Source: Crambe crambe
Taxonomy: Eukaryota; Porifera; Demospongiae; Poecilosclerida; Crambeidae
DNA length: 64,000 nt
Assembly (NCBI GenBank): GCA_963924555.1
Contig: OZ004584.1
Coordinates: 6,075,001-6,139,000, forward strand
Direction: 5' to 3'
Part shown: positions 32,262 to 45,026 of the stretch, piece after piece
How positions within the stretch are numbered: position 1 is the first letter of the stretch
How the letters are laid out: the number at the start of each line of letters is the position of its first letter
Notes under the pieces: model-generated
The model's database searches: none
The model's input: the letters and a program-made list of their open reading frames with translations, nothing else
What the model was told of the DNA's origin: nothing
Program-made: the position numbers and the translations under genes

Positions 32262-35200
32262 TCTCCCCTTTTTAGCCAGAGATAGTTAGGCATTCTACGT
32301 TCAGTTCCAGTCTGTGATCGAGTCATGATCCTCCTTGGTGGTGAAGGATTAGCCTGAGCTGAGTGGTTGCCAACTGAGTTTTCAGCATGTCTCTTGAGTA
32401 TTTTCCAGAGATTCAGTGGGTACTCCTTGAGGTTCAACTATTGTCTCTTGAGTTTCACTCTGATCTGGGACTACATTGAGGTGACTCCTGTTCCTATGAA
32501 CTTGTCCTGTAGGTGTTTCCACCACATAGGATCTCGGTGATCCGGCAGGTTCTATCACCCTTCCTCTGACCGTTTGGTCCTCTGAGGTCACCCAAACGTC
32601 AGTATTGTCTGGTATTGGTGAGAGATCACGAACCCTATGACGCTTGTTGAAGTTTTGTCTCTGGGTCTCCTTGAACAGCTTGTTCTTTGCCCTGAAGGCG
32701 TTCAGGTATGTCCACTCTGGAACCAAGTGCTTGTCTGTCTGTGGGATCAGAGTACGTAACTTCCTTCCCATGCTCAACTCTGCTGGAGATAAACCGCACC
32801 ATGGTAGTGGCATTGTCCGGTAACTCAAGAGTGCCATTTGAGGATCTTTTGACTTTTGTAGCATTTGCTTCACTGTTTTTACACAGCGTTCCACCTGTCC
32901 ATTGCTCTGTGGAAAGCGAGGACTACTTGTGATGTGGTTGAATTCGTAGGAACTCGCGAACTGGGCAAACTCCTGTGATGAAAATTGTGGTCCATTATCG
33001 CTACGGACTATTTCCGGAATACCGTGTCGGGAGAATAACGATTTCAGATTCTGGATAATGGTTGCTGAAGTTGTGGTTTTCAGTTCGTTAACTTCCGGAA
33101 ACCTCGAAAAATAGTCGACAGTGAGGAGATATTGTTTTCCCTCTAGCTCAAATAAGTCTGTTCCGACAACTTGCCATGGGTAGTCAGGTAGTTTGGAAAC
33201 AATGAGTGGTTCCTTTGGTGGTGTGTAGTTCTTAGCACATTCCAAGCATTGCTGAACCACTTGTGCCATCTGATGACTTACTCCTGGCCACCAGACAGAT
33301 GAGGTTACTCTTGTTCGACAGCGTTCGATACCTTGATGTCCAGTATGAATTTTCTGGAGTGTTTCTCGCTGTAGTGATTTTGGAACAACAATCCTGTGTC
33401 CATACATCAAGAGTCCGTTACATTCTGTCAGGAATTCCTTTGACTTCCAATATGGTGTAACATCTTGTCTGACCAAGTCTTTCTGTGGCCAACCTTGTTG
33501 GCAATATTGCATCAGTTGTTGGCAAACTGAATCTTGCTCTTGAGCTTGTTTGTAGGCATCTAGACGTTGCTTTGTGGCTGGGAGTGAACTTTGAACTGCG
33601 TCCACAAACGTTTCCACCTCCTCTTGGAGTGACTTTTCTTCGCTCTCCATTCCTGCTACTGGCACTCTCGACAGGGTGTCTGCAGTATACAGATCCTTTC
33701 CCGGCACATGTTGTACTGTGTAGTCATATCTCGCCAGTCGTAATCGGAATCGTAACACACGTGGAGGTAGGTTGTCAAGCTGCTTGGTGTTCAGCAAGGG
33801 AATAAGTGGCTTGTGGTCCGACTCTATCAGAAATTTCCGCCCAAGGAGGTAATCTGTGTATTTTTCACAGGCCCATGTGACTGCCAGGGCCTCCTTCTCT
33901 ATCTGGGCATATCTCATTTCAGTTTCTGACATGGACCTTGAGGCATATGCTACTGGTTTCCACACTTCCTCTTCTTGCTGGAACAAAACAGAACCAAGGC
34001 CGAATGATGAAGCATCGGCTGAGACTTTCAGCTCCGCTTGGGGATTGTAGAGTGCCAAGGTGGTTGGTTTGGACAACTCTTCCTTCAGATTCTGAAAGGA
34101 CCGATCTTGCTCTGGCCCCCAAAGCCATGCTCTCTTTGTACTGAGTAATTCTCGGAGGGGTTGAGATAGTTCGGAGATGCGCGGGGAGAATTTCCCGAGC
34201 TGATTGACCATCCCCAAGAAACGTCTCAATTCGGATACGGACTGTGGGACTTCCATCTTCCTGATGGCACTTGTCTTCTCTGGATCGGCTTTAACACCAT
34301 CCTTACTGATCACATGTCCCAGGAATTTGACCTCTCTTTTGTTGAATACACATTTGTTGCTATTGAGAGTTACTCCAGTGGTCTGCAGTCTCTCCAGAAC
34401 TTTCCTCAGCCGGACATCATGTTCGGTTTTGTCCTTGCCAAAGATGAGCACATCGTCCATCAAACATGTGACTCCGTCAAGACCTTCGAGGATGGAGTTC
34501 ATTCTCCGTTGGAACAATTCTGGGGCGCTAGAAATCCCGAACGGCAGCTTGTTGAAGCAATAACGCCCAAAGGGTGTCACAAAGGTTGTGAGTAGGCGGG
34601 ACTCGGGTGACAATGGAATTTGCCAAAACCCGCTATTAGCGTCGAGCTTGCTGAAGATGGCTGCACCTGCGAGCTGGGCTAGGGCCTCGTCTACCCTCGG
34701 TATTGGATGCACTTCCCGTAGGACGCTCTCATTGAGAGGCTTCAGGTCAACGCAAATTCTCACAGCTCCTGTCTTCTTTTTCACCACCACCATGCCAGCG
34801 CACCAGGGAGTGGGGTCACTGACCTTTGAAATGACCCCTAGGGATTCCATTCTGGCCAACTCCTCTTGTACTTGTTTTCGTTGGGGAAACGGAACTCTCC
34901 TGGGCGTGAAAAGTGAGTAAGGATGTGCGTTTTCTTTCAACTTTATGGTGTAATCACCTCCAAGTGTTCCCAATCCCTTGAAGACTTTCGGGAACTGCCG
35001 GTAGATGAGGGATGTTTCATCTGCTTCTGTGGTGGCACCGATTCTTTTGATCAGATGTAGTGTGGTGATAGCAGGTAGGCCAAGTAGGTTGTAGTGTAGT
35101 CCTCGGACTACATAGATCTTCTCTGAGTGGGTGTGTCTTCCTCGTTTCAGACTACCGGTGAACTGACCTATAACTTCCAGGGATTGATGGGCTGGTCCAT

Positions 35201-36270
35201 ATAGGCCTCTGGAAGTTTCTTCCAGCTGGACATTCTTGAGAGAATGATAGACTGCTTCTGATATCACTGTGACCTCAGCGCCAGTGTCCATCTTGAACTT
35301 TACGTCTTTTCCCTGGAGCTGGACATTAGTCAGCCAAACAGTGCCTTTGCGTGTCTCTATGGCGCCTATGAAGATCTCATCCTCTGGCAGATCGTCTTCC
35401 TCAGAGTCAGCTTCCACTCCTTCGGCTGATGCTGCTACCGTCTTCGATAGGCATTGACTTTCATAGTGACCTTTCCTTCTGCATTTGAAGCAGGTGGCAC
35501 TCAAGGCTGGACACTTGTCAGGTGCAGGGTGTCTGTGTTTACCGCACCTCATACATGGTCTATTAGGCTGGTTTGTTTTGTGTGGACCACGGGCTCCTCC
35601 CTTCTTAGAGTGTGGGTTGGACCTTCCTTTTGGCTTTTTCCTTTGATATCCAACACCTTCAACATTTGCTTTATGGAGTTCTTGTCTGTGCTCCAGCACA
35701 GCCTCTTTTTGACGCACTTGCGTCTTGGCCTTCTCTAAGGTTAGGCTAGGGTCCATTTGTAATTTTTCAGATAGCCCTTTGTCCCGTATGCCCACAACTA
35801 TTCTATCTCTCAACAAATCATCTTTTAGTGCCCCATACTCACAGTTGTCCACTAGGCTGTATAGACAGGTGATATACTGTTCAGCACTTTCTCCATCGGC
35901 TTGGTCACGACGGTTGAACTTGGCCCTTTCGAAGATGATGTTTCTTCTGACCTTGAAGAACTCGTCGAACTTTCCTACTACAGCATCGTAGGAGTCTCTT
36001 TGTTCGGCAGTGATGTCTGTCGAGGCGAGAACATTGTCGGCGTCTGCCCCCATGCAGTACAGCAAGGTGCTCACTGTCCTAGCATCGTCTCCTCTGTTTA
36101 GCCCGGTGGCTGAGAGATACTGGTTGAAACGGCGTTTCCACTTAGGCCACTCATCTGGGTGCCTGAAGTCAAACTGTCCTGGGGGTTTGAGAGAAAGGTT
36201 TGTTGCCACTACGGCCGGAGTAGCTCGAGCAGGGGTACCTTCGTCACTGCTCATCCCGACGCTGCCACCA

Positions 36271-36429
36271 TGTGAAAGTATTGTCCGTGGGAACTAGCTA
36301 CTCAACACTTACTAGAGCCAACTATAGACAAATCTCATCAGCAATATACACACTCGTTAATAATGATGACTCACAGGAAGTAATAATAGATGATTGCACA
36401 ACTCATGAATAATTAATGCTTATGCCACA
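36271..36429 (-). repeat. 5' LTR of the Ty3/gypsy element
   Basis: 159 bp; the gag start codon lies only 17 bases inside its inner end, so the untranslated leader is very short. Confidence 0.9.
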
Positions 36430-36584
36430 GTCGTGCCATTATGTAGGAGGTGGTTAGGTAAAATCTTGTAACTTGCAGAGTAAGCTACCACCCATTTAGC
36501 TACCTGCATGCACCAGTACCTTGGATTGACATTACCATCACCACTTTAAAATAGGACATCATACATTTAAATAAACATGGGCGT

Positions 36585-36612
36585 AAGAAGCAGGGGGGCT
36601 GGGGGGGCTTCA

Positions 36613-36643
<31 letters not shown>

Positions 36644-37115
36644 CTCAAAATGGATAGTACCTGCACATAGGCATTAGCTATACTATATATGCAAATTCAA
36701 CATCACAGATGCTGCATGTTAAATACACCTACTATATAGCTAAGTATTAACATCACAGAATGAGATGTGGTTAATTAAGTATTAGTAACACCTAGCTCAG
36801 CAGTTAGCTTGGCTCTGCTAGAAAGTATCTGCTATTAAGTCTTCCTGGACTCCACTATGGCACAGAGGAGAATTCACTCCTCAAATTGATACAGGTAACT
36901 ATTGATGTAGCATGCATTATAAATAAAAATTATTGTGATGATGCTGGTCAATCTTCAGAAACCTCATCACAAGCACTGACACCACTGAGCCAGTTGATAG
37001 TACCATTGTACACTGGTATGCAAAATGGGCGTGATCAGCTAAAAATTTTCCGCACGCAAGCGCAGGGATATCAGCACAGCCCCCCCACCAGAAAACATCT
37101 TCTTACGCCCCTGAT
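36585..37115. mobile_element. Non-autonomous hAT-like element with TIR CAGGGGCGTAAGAAG
   Basis: The left end reads CATGGGCGTAAGAAGCAGGGGG and the right end, inverted, CAGGGGCGTAAGAAGATG. Both are followed inward by G-rich or C-rich runs, including a C run of about 32 (36617-36648). There is no coding sequence and no clear 8-bp duplication. Confidence 0.55.
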
Positions 37116-38363
37116 AAAGGAAACTGGAAGTCATACAAGAGGTAGTTGAAGGTCTGCAATTCCATGGTCCATTTTAACTAAAATTAATTGTAGCCCTTGT
37201 AGTCTGCCCTTGTACATGTAGTCTCCGTAGCCCTTGCAGTCGTTACGCCAGCGGAACCGGAAGTCATAGGGCCCCATACATTTTTATTTGCACCGGAAGT
37301 TCTTGGAAAATTTTCCTGTTTAGTTAACTTATAATTCCTGCTATAACTCTTACACTTTATACGTGTAGTAAGTAAAACACTTCACACAAACAGATCACAC
37401 ACAGACCTATCTAACTATGTGAAAAAGTTGTTACTTCCAGATACACGAAGTCACGATCACTTGGAAACAAGTGCCTTGACGGTAGAGGTGCAACTGGATT
37501 TTCTGTAAGTGGCCACGACTTAAATTCTGCACTATCTTTGAGACCATGAACTGAAGTTACACTCACGCAAAATACATTTTGTTCCCAACGGTAGAAAGCG
37601 CGCTACACACGCTACAATTTCAGCTGTTATCAATCAAGGCGGTAGACTAGACATGCGTCTCTACCTTTTTTGTATGAACATCCATACCTGACCACAAGGT
37701 AATCAGTTGTTGATAATGAATTATTAAAAGAGTCATTATGAGTAGAGATACAAGGCAAATATGTAATAGCTATCACAGCCACACAAGACAATAGGTATGT
37801 GAGCCAGCTTGGGAGTATGCCCTGTCTCTCCAGAGTTGCCTCTTGATGCAGCCATCTGCGCTGCCGGCCCTGTAGGGTGGATATCAATAAAGTTATGAAT
37901 ATGCCAACACATACCCGAAGGGCTCATTGGGTTAGAAATGCTAAGTACCAGGGTGTGAAGACACTTCATTTGTAGCCACAAAAATGAATCCACAAAGCAT
38001 AGCTAGAGCTATACAGAGCAATAGATGTACCTTCACCAACCCCCACGTGCAAGTCAAACTATCATAATTATGGTGTATAACACCCCCAATATACAGTTGG
38101 TATTTATACATTTAATTGGAACTGCATATGACAAGAAATATGCCACTGGCTTTGCTAATGTATCACCGACAGCCCATTTTCTAAAATTTAGAAAGCCAAA
38201 ATCAAACAAACAACATTCTGAATGGTTGGAGGATATACAACAAAACACCTGGCTACACCCTCAGATGACATTGGCAAAGAACATGTTGACATGTGGCAAC
38301 AAGCCGACCAAATTCTATGATTCTGGAACCACTAGTTAATCATGGGTGGGAAGTAAAGCTTAC
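37116..38363. other. Intergenic or intronic, no confirmed gene
   Basis: Only short open frames of ordinary length. A pair of GGAACCGGAAGT / CACCGGAAGT words (about 37250 and 37300) look like ETS-type GGAA sites. Nothing else recognised. Confidence 0.4.
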
Positions 38364-38519
38364 CATTGTAAGGGTTCACTAGCCTCTTGCTGGGTGTTGT
38401 CATCAGAGGGGGGATAGAGATTGTCACAATTCTGGCACTGGCACTCTTCGCCACACTGGGTCTGTTTCCTGAGGCAGCTGCAGCGTCTGGTGGAGCAGCC
38501 TGTGATGCACTTGTAACCA
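38364..38519 (-). CDS. Exon encoding a cysteine-rich CXC-like segment
   Basis: Minus-strand stretch flanked by an AG acceptor (TTCTTCTAAG) and a GTAAGC donor. It encodes CITGCSTRRCSCLRKQ, then CGEECQCQNCDN, a nine-Cys pattern similar to the tesmin/TSO1-type CXC motif found in animal chromatin proteins and in some transposon-associated proteins. It is 52 codons of internal-exon shape (enters with two bases carried over, leaves after two bases). I could not find the neighbouring exons with confidence. Function unknown. Confidence 0.45.
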
Positions 38520-38930
38520 CTTAGAAGAAATCATGGACATGATATTTGGAGAAGAGGACAATCAAGGTAATCTGGAGTTGGATGCAAATGAGTTCAATTA
38601 GTGTGAAACAGAGCTAGCTAATGGTGGACACGTGCAAACAAATTTTCTGTTTTCTCCTAGGTTATGAAATTTGGTAGTTACAGTCTTTACTCACACCTCC
38701 GTTGTAATATCCAATTTAGAGTTGTTCTGTCCAGCCAATGCTGCATAGCATCCTCTTCTGTTCGATCATCTTTGTTTCTAATTGTAGCACATCCACAAAA
38801 ACTAGTAGTGGTACTTAGGAAAGGCTTAGTCCTGGCATCTAAAACTGGTGATAAAAGATAGAAAGCTTCCTTCAAAGGAGCTACAAACTATCCAAATAAT
38901 CGTAGCAATAAGCATCACACCAACCAAACA
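38520..38930. other. Intergenic or intronic, no recognised feature
   Basis: Short open frames only; nothing I can support. Confidence 0.4.
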
Positions 38931-38939
38931 CGGACACCT

Positions 38940-39113
38940 TCCACGAAGTCACGTGATCTGACCAATCAAATTCGATTTTCGTTTTCACATGACCAAAAAA
39001 TATTCTATTGACCAATAGCGTGAACTTTAGGAGCTTATGACGCAATGATGTTTACGCGAGTTAATTAGCAAGTCGCTTTGCGAATTGTAATATGGCATCT
39101 CCCGATATTCAAG
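38940..39113 (+). promoter_or_regulatory. Probable promoter and 5' UTR of the ankyrin-Roco gene
   Basis: Contains GTCACGTGA (E-box-like), two CCAAT boxes (ACCAATCAAA near 38961, ACCAATAG near 39010) and TGACGCAA (CRE-like) within 170 bases before the coding start. No TATA box is obvious. A nine-codon upstream frame starting ATGGCA at 39092 overlaps the main ATG at 39114. Confidence 0.45.
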
Positions 39114-42100
39114 ATGGTTGAGGAAGAGATGCTTCCCTGCCCTGAGAAGTGGAATAGTGGAGACCTCAACTCTGCTTTACTTGCTAGATGGGGAGATGTG
39201 GTAAGGGAGATGGTGAACTTGTTCTCTGAACATGATGAAGTACTTTGTGGTAAGATTCTCTCCTACTTGTTGTATGATGCTTGTTCATTGGGTCATTTGA
39301 AAGTAGTTGAGTACTTGATCATGGAAGTGGGGTGTGACCCTGATAGCCACTCTGATGAGTTTGATGAGTATGGAAGACCTATATGCTGTGCTTGTCACAG
39401 TAGTCATCTAGATATTGTCCAGTTTCTTGTTACTAAAGCAGGTATTGACCTGGGTATATGTCAACTAGTTTATGAGAAAATGAAAACATCTAGAACTCTA
39501 CTTCACCATGCTTGTGAGCAGGGATATCTAGATATTGTTAAATGGTTAGTGACTGTAGTATATGTTGATCCAATGATCAAGGATTGGTCAGGTATGTGTC
39601 CACTTCACTATGCTTGTAAAGAGGGACATCTAAATGTTGTGGAGTGGTTAGTGGGTGTGGCACATGTCAATCCGATAATCATGAATAAGTCAGGTATGTG
39701 TCCACTTCACTATGCTTGTAAAGAGGGACATCTAAATGTTGTTGAGTGGTTAGTGACTGTGGCATTAGTTTATCCAATGATTGAAGATTCATCATATAAT
39801 ACTATGTGTCCACTTCACTATGCTAGTAAAGAGGGACATCTAAATGTTGTTGAGTGGCTAGTAACTGTGGCACATGTTGATCCAATGATCAAGGATCGGT
39901 CAGGTATGTGTCCACTTTACTATGCTTGTAAAGAGGGACATCTAAATCTTGTTGAGTGGCTAGTGACTATGGCACATGTTGATCCAATGATCAAGGATAA
40001 GTCAGGTATGTGTCCACTTCACTATGCTTGTAAAGAGGGACATCTAAATCTTGTTGAGTGGCTAGTGACTATGGCATATGTTGATCCGATGATCAAGGAT
40101 CGGTCAGGTATGTGTCCACTTCACTATGCTTGTAAAGAGGGACATCTAAATCTTGTTGAGTGGCTAGTGACTGTGGCACATGTGGATCCAATGATCAAGG
40201 ATAAGTCAGGTATGTGTCCACTTCACTATGCTTGTAAAGAGGGACATCTAAATCTTGTTGAGTGGCTAGTGACTGTGGCACATGTTGATCCAATGATCAA
40301 GGATAAGTCAGGTATGTGTCCACTTCACTATGCTTGTAAAGAGGGACATCTAAATCTTGTTGAGTGGCTAGTGACTATGGCATATGTTGATCCGATGATC
40401 AAGGATCAGTCAGGTATGTGTCCACTTCACTATGCTTGTAAAGAGGGACATCTAAATCTTGTTGAGTGGCTAGTGACTGTGGCACATGTGGATCCAATGA
40501 TCAAGGATAAGTCAGGTATGTGTCCACTTCACTATGCTTGTAAAGAGGGACATCTAAATCTTGTTGAGTGGCTAGTGACTGTGGCACATGTTGATCCAAT
40601 GATCAAGGATAAGTCAGGTATGTGTCCACTTCACTATGCTTGTAAAGAGGGACTTCTAAATGTTGTTAAGTGGTTAGTGACTATGGTACATGTTGATCAA
40701 ATGATCAAGGATCAGTCAGGTATGTGTCCGCTTCACTATTCTTATAAAGAAGGACATCTAAATGTTGTTGAATGGTTAGTGACTGTTGCACATTGTAATC
40801 CAGCTAGTCATGATGGTAAGAGTCCACTACAAATTTCTAATGAAATGGCATGTACTTCAAATTATACCCCACTACACTATGCCTGTGAGAAGGGAATTCT
40901 AGAATTAGTAAAAGTGATGGTGAATGAATTCCATGTTGACCAAAATATTCAAGATGCTTCAGGTTGTACCCCATTGCACTATGCCTGTAAGGATGGATGT
41001 TTTGAAACTGTTAAGTGGTTAGTTACTGACCCTCTTTGTAATCTGAATGTAAAGAATAAAAGTGGATGTCATCCACTCACTCTTGCTTTCAAATATCGGC
41101 ACATGAATGTAGTTAAGTATCTGTTAAGTACTGGTCATTGTGAATGTGATGATCATTTGATTCCATTTATTGTAAGTGTTTATGAATGCTATTCTCAAGA
41201 ATTATTCACAAAATTTAATCATATATACCCTAATATTTTTGAAAATGAAGTTCCTGAAATTTTTTATGAAATGTTCAGTAATAATATTTTGAGTCCTAGT
41301 CTTAAGATATTTGTTGTTGGTAACCCTTCAGCAGGTAAAAGCACTTTAATTAAAGCTATAGAAGGTAAAGTTGGAAGAAAAAATGATATTATAGCTAAAT
41401 TTAAAAAGGTGTCTGGAGTAGAATTGAAAACAGCTGGTATAGTACCCATCACCATTCAGCTTGGAAGTTTAGGGCAGATCACATTCTATGACTTTGCTGG
41501 TCAGGCTGAATACTACAGCAGTCATACAGCCTTGTTGAAGAACCTTACTTCCTCACAGGGCAATGTCATACTCATTGTTGTTGATTTGAGTAAGGACGTA
41601 GATGAAATCAGTTCTGTAATTAAGTACTGGAATAGTTTTGTCTCAAATCTTTTAACCAGTGAGGAAACTAAATGCACTAAATTGGTCATTTTCACTCATG
41701 TTGATGCTCTCAGTAGACCAGATTCCAAAATTAAGGAGCTAAAAGAGAAAGATATTGTAGAAACAGAGACTAGCATTCTTATCAACTGTACAAAAGCAGC
41801 ATCCAATGGCTTAAATGATGTCTGTGACATTATAATAAAAAAATGTACACAATTTCAAAATAATATGCAGCTTGATATATGTTCAACTTTTTTATCTGGA
41901 TTCCTTTATACTTCTTTTAAAGGTGAGGTTTCAATCAAATTAGACAGACTCAGTATGTTACTGAAAGATAAACAAATTAAACTAGACAATGAATATTTAC
42001 TTAAGGCACTTTGTACCTTGAATGAACAAGGCAAAATTCTTTTTCTCTGTGACAACAAAGACATCAACAATAACTGCATAATACTTGATATCAAGGTCTT

Positions 42101-43259
42101 ATTGGCTGAAGTGAATGGAACAATCTTTGCTCCTGAGAATTTCAAGCAGCACTATGACTTCTCCAGCCTTACAGGAGTTGTCCCTCTCACTAAAATCAAG
42201 GAAATATTTAGTGAACACAATGAGAAAATGATAGTGGACTTTATGTGTCACTTTGAGTTCTGCCATGAAATAGGAAGTAGAGAAGTAGAGCTCATTGCAG
42301 ATAAAGATGTCAGTCAGTCCTTTTATTTCTTTCCTGCTCTGGTAAAAGTAGATAGACCAGAAGTTTTTTTCCAAGATTCAATCTATAAATGTGGTTGGTA
42401 TTTATCTTGTAATAGTAGTGAAGCTGACCATCTCTCTTCACGATTTCTGCATGTGCTCCTCCTGCGCTTAGCTTTCTCCTTTGCTCTGATCCCAGATCCT
42501 TATGAAGTTGATACATCATGTCCAGTCATTCAGAGGAAGTGTAATGTGTGGAAGAGTGGCATCCACTGGATCAACAGGAAAGGGGTGGAGGTTGTGGTGG
42601 AGGTGGTGGAGCAGAGCACAACTGTGGTGGTGATGGTTGGGTGCATGATGGGCAAGGAGCTGGCTGGTGTCGAACTACGAACAAAGGTCATCAAGTCAGT
42701 GCTCGACGTGAAAGAGGAGCACTGTAAAAATATCAAGACCAGAGATAAAATTCTCCATCCTCAAGAGCTGAAGTCTTACCCACTCAGTAAATTAGATCAG
42801 CTTCTTTCCTTTTCCATACATGAACTGTCTTGTGGTGTAGCAGAGAGTGTAGATTTTGTAACTAGACAACGAGACACAGAGTTAAAAGCATTCAGTATCA
42901 AAGAGCTCTTGTACTTTGAACCCTATACATGTTTCAATAAAGAGATAGTAACTAAATTATTTGATGAAAGTAACTTAGAGAGTGAAATATCAGAGAGTTT
43001 TCTCTCAGACCTTGCTAGATGTGCCTATTCCTATAAGGATTCCTTAAAGTCCATTCTTCTTTACAATGGGAATTTTGAGAGAGAATTTTCTGCAGCCATT
43101 TCTATATGTCCCAGCAACCAAGCCACTCCCCATCACCAGTGCTTCCTTCTATTTCATACATGGCTGAGGTGTTCTCCCACACCTGTAACATTCCGTGACC
43201 TGAGAGAGGTCTTAGATAGACACAGTGTGTTTGCTGGAAGGAATCCTCTCAAACTTTAG
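39114..43259 (+). CDS. Intronless ankyrin-repeat Roco protein with Death-like C-terminus
   Basis: 1381 residues from the first in-frame ATG (39114). Residues about 40-640 are some 17 ankyrin repeats. From about 39560 to 40790 they form a tandem of 102-bp units (34 aa, CPLHYACKEGHLNLVEWLV) that are almost identical at the DNA level. Then comes a Roc-type GTPase with P-loop GNPSAGKST (41319), intact switch II DFAGQ (41490) and G4 THVD, then a COR-like region (about residues 930-1240). The last 60 residues (FHTWLRCSPTPVTFRDL ... HSVFAGRNPL) resemble a Death domain. Roco proteins with Death domains are known signalling adaptors (MASL/DAPK-like). There is no kinase. The lack of introns contrasts with the split LRRK-like gene and suggests a retrocopy or a fast-duplicating family. 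Confidence 0.85.
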   Translation: MVEEEMLPCPEKWNSGDLNSALLARWGDVVREMVNLFSEHDEVLCGKILSYLLYDACSLGHLKVVEYLIMEVGCDPDSHSDEFDEYGRPICCACHSSHLDIVQFLVTKAGIDLGICQLVYEKMKTSRTLLHHACEQGYLDIVKWLVTVVYVDPMIKDWSGMCPLHYACKEGHLNVVEWLVGVAHVNPIIMNKSGMCPLHYACKEGHLNVVEWLVTVALVYPMIEDSSYNTMCPLHYASKEGHLNVVEWLVTVAHVDPMIKDRSGMCPLYYACKEGHLNLVEWLVTMAHVDPMIKDKSGMCPLHYACKEGHLNLVEWLVTMAYVDPMIKDRSGMCPLHYACKEGHLNLVEWLVTVAHVDPMIKDKSGMCPLHYACKEGHLNLVEWLVTVAHVDPMIKDKSGMCPLHYACKEGHLNLVEWLVTMAYVDPMIKDQSGMCPLHYACKEGHLNLVEWLVTVAHVDPMIKDKSGMCPLHYACKEGHLNLVEWLVTVAHVDPMIKDKSGMCPLHYACKEGLLNVVKWLVTMVHVDQMIKDQSGMCPLHYSYKEGHLNVVEWLVTVAHCNPASHDGKSPLQISNEMACTSNYTPLHYACEKGILELVKVMVNEFHVDQNIQDASGCTPLHYACKDGCFETVKWLVTDPLCNLNVKNKSGCHPLTLAFKYRHMNVVKYLLSTGHCECDDHLIPFIVSVYECYSQELFTKFNHIYPNIFENEVPEIFYEMFSNNILSPSLKIFVVGNPSAGKSTLIKAIEGKVGRKNDIIAKFKKVSGVELKTAGIVPITIQLGSLGQITFYDFAGQAEYYSSHTALLKNLTSSQGNVILIVVDLSKDVDEISSVIKYWNSFVSNLLTSEETKCTKLVIFTHVDALSRPDSKIKELKEKDIVETETSILINCTKAASNGLNDVCDIIIKKCTQFQNNMQLDICSTFLSGFLYTSFKGEVSIKLDRLSMLLKDKQIKLDNEYLLKALCTLNEQGKILFLCDNKDINNNCIILDIKVLLAEVNGTIFAPENFKQHYDFSSLTGVVPLTKIKEIFSEHNEKMIVDFMCHFEFCHEIGSREVELIADKDVSQSFYFFPALVKVDRPEVFFQDSIYKCGWYLSCNSSEADHLSSRFLHVLLLRLAFSFALIPDPYEVDTSCPVIQRKCNVWKSGIHWINRKGVEVVVEVVEQSTTVVVMVGCMMGKELAGVELRTKVIKSVLDVKEEHCKNIKTRDKILHPQELKSYPLSKLDQLLSFSIHELSCGVAESVDFVTRQRDTELKAFSIKELLYFEPYTCFNKEIVTKLFDESNLESEISESFLSDLARCAYSYKDSLKSILLYNGNFEREFSAAISICPSNQATPHHQCFLLFHTWLRCSPTPVTFRDLREVLDRHSVFAGRNPLKL
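39560..40790 (+). repeat. 102-bp tandem array inside the ankyrin region
   Basis: About twelve 102-bp coding units. Within it, a 306-bp set of three units (one ending MAYVDPMIKD, two ending VAHVDPMIKD) is repeated (about 40070-40375 and 40376-40681), a higher-order repeat with few differences. This points to very recent unequal exchange. Confidence 0.85.

Positions 43260-45026
<1,767 letters not shown>

Larger units (their letters stand above)
32103..36429 (-). mobile_element. Ty3/gypsy LTR retrotransposon, looks whole and young
   Basis: LTRs of 159 bp (32103-32261 and 36271-36429), ends TGTGAAAG and GCCACA, flanked by a perfect 5-bp duplication GTCGT (32098-32102, 36430-36434). The LTRs differ at about two positions, so insertion is recent. 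One long minus-strand frame (36254-32382) encodes gag, two zinc knuckles (about 35480-35570), protease (KMDTGAEVTVIS), reverse transcriptase, RNase H and integrase in the usual Ty3/gypsy order. No separate envelope gene is visible. A purine tract (AAAAAGGGGAGA) and a TGGTGGCAGCG primer-site-like word stand next to the LTRs. Confidence 0.9.

Noticed and set aside
38025-38339. 104-codon + strand frame with FRKPKSNKQHSEWLEDIQ
   Set aside because: Composition is partly protein-like, but there are no convincing splice sites, homologues or partner exons; not enough to call.
39078-39113. Extending the ankyrin-Roco protein upstream to 39078
   Set aside because: The codon there is TTG; the first in-frame ATG is at 39114.
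39560-40790. CRISPR-like array
   Set aside because: Regular 102-bp units are coding ankyrin repeats with no spacer structure; the window is eukaryotic.
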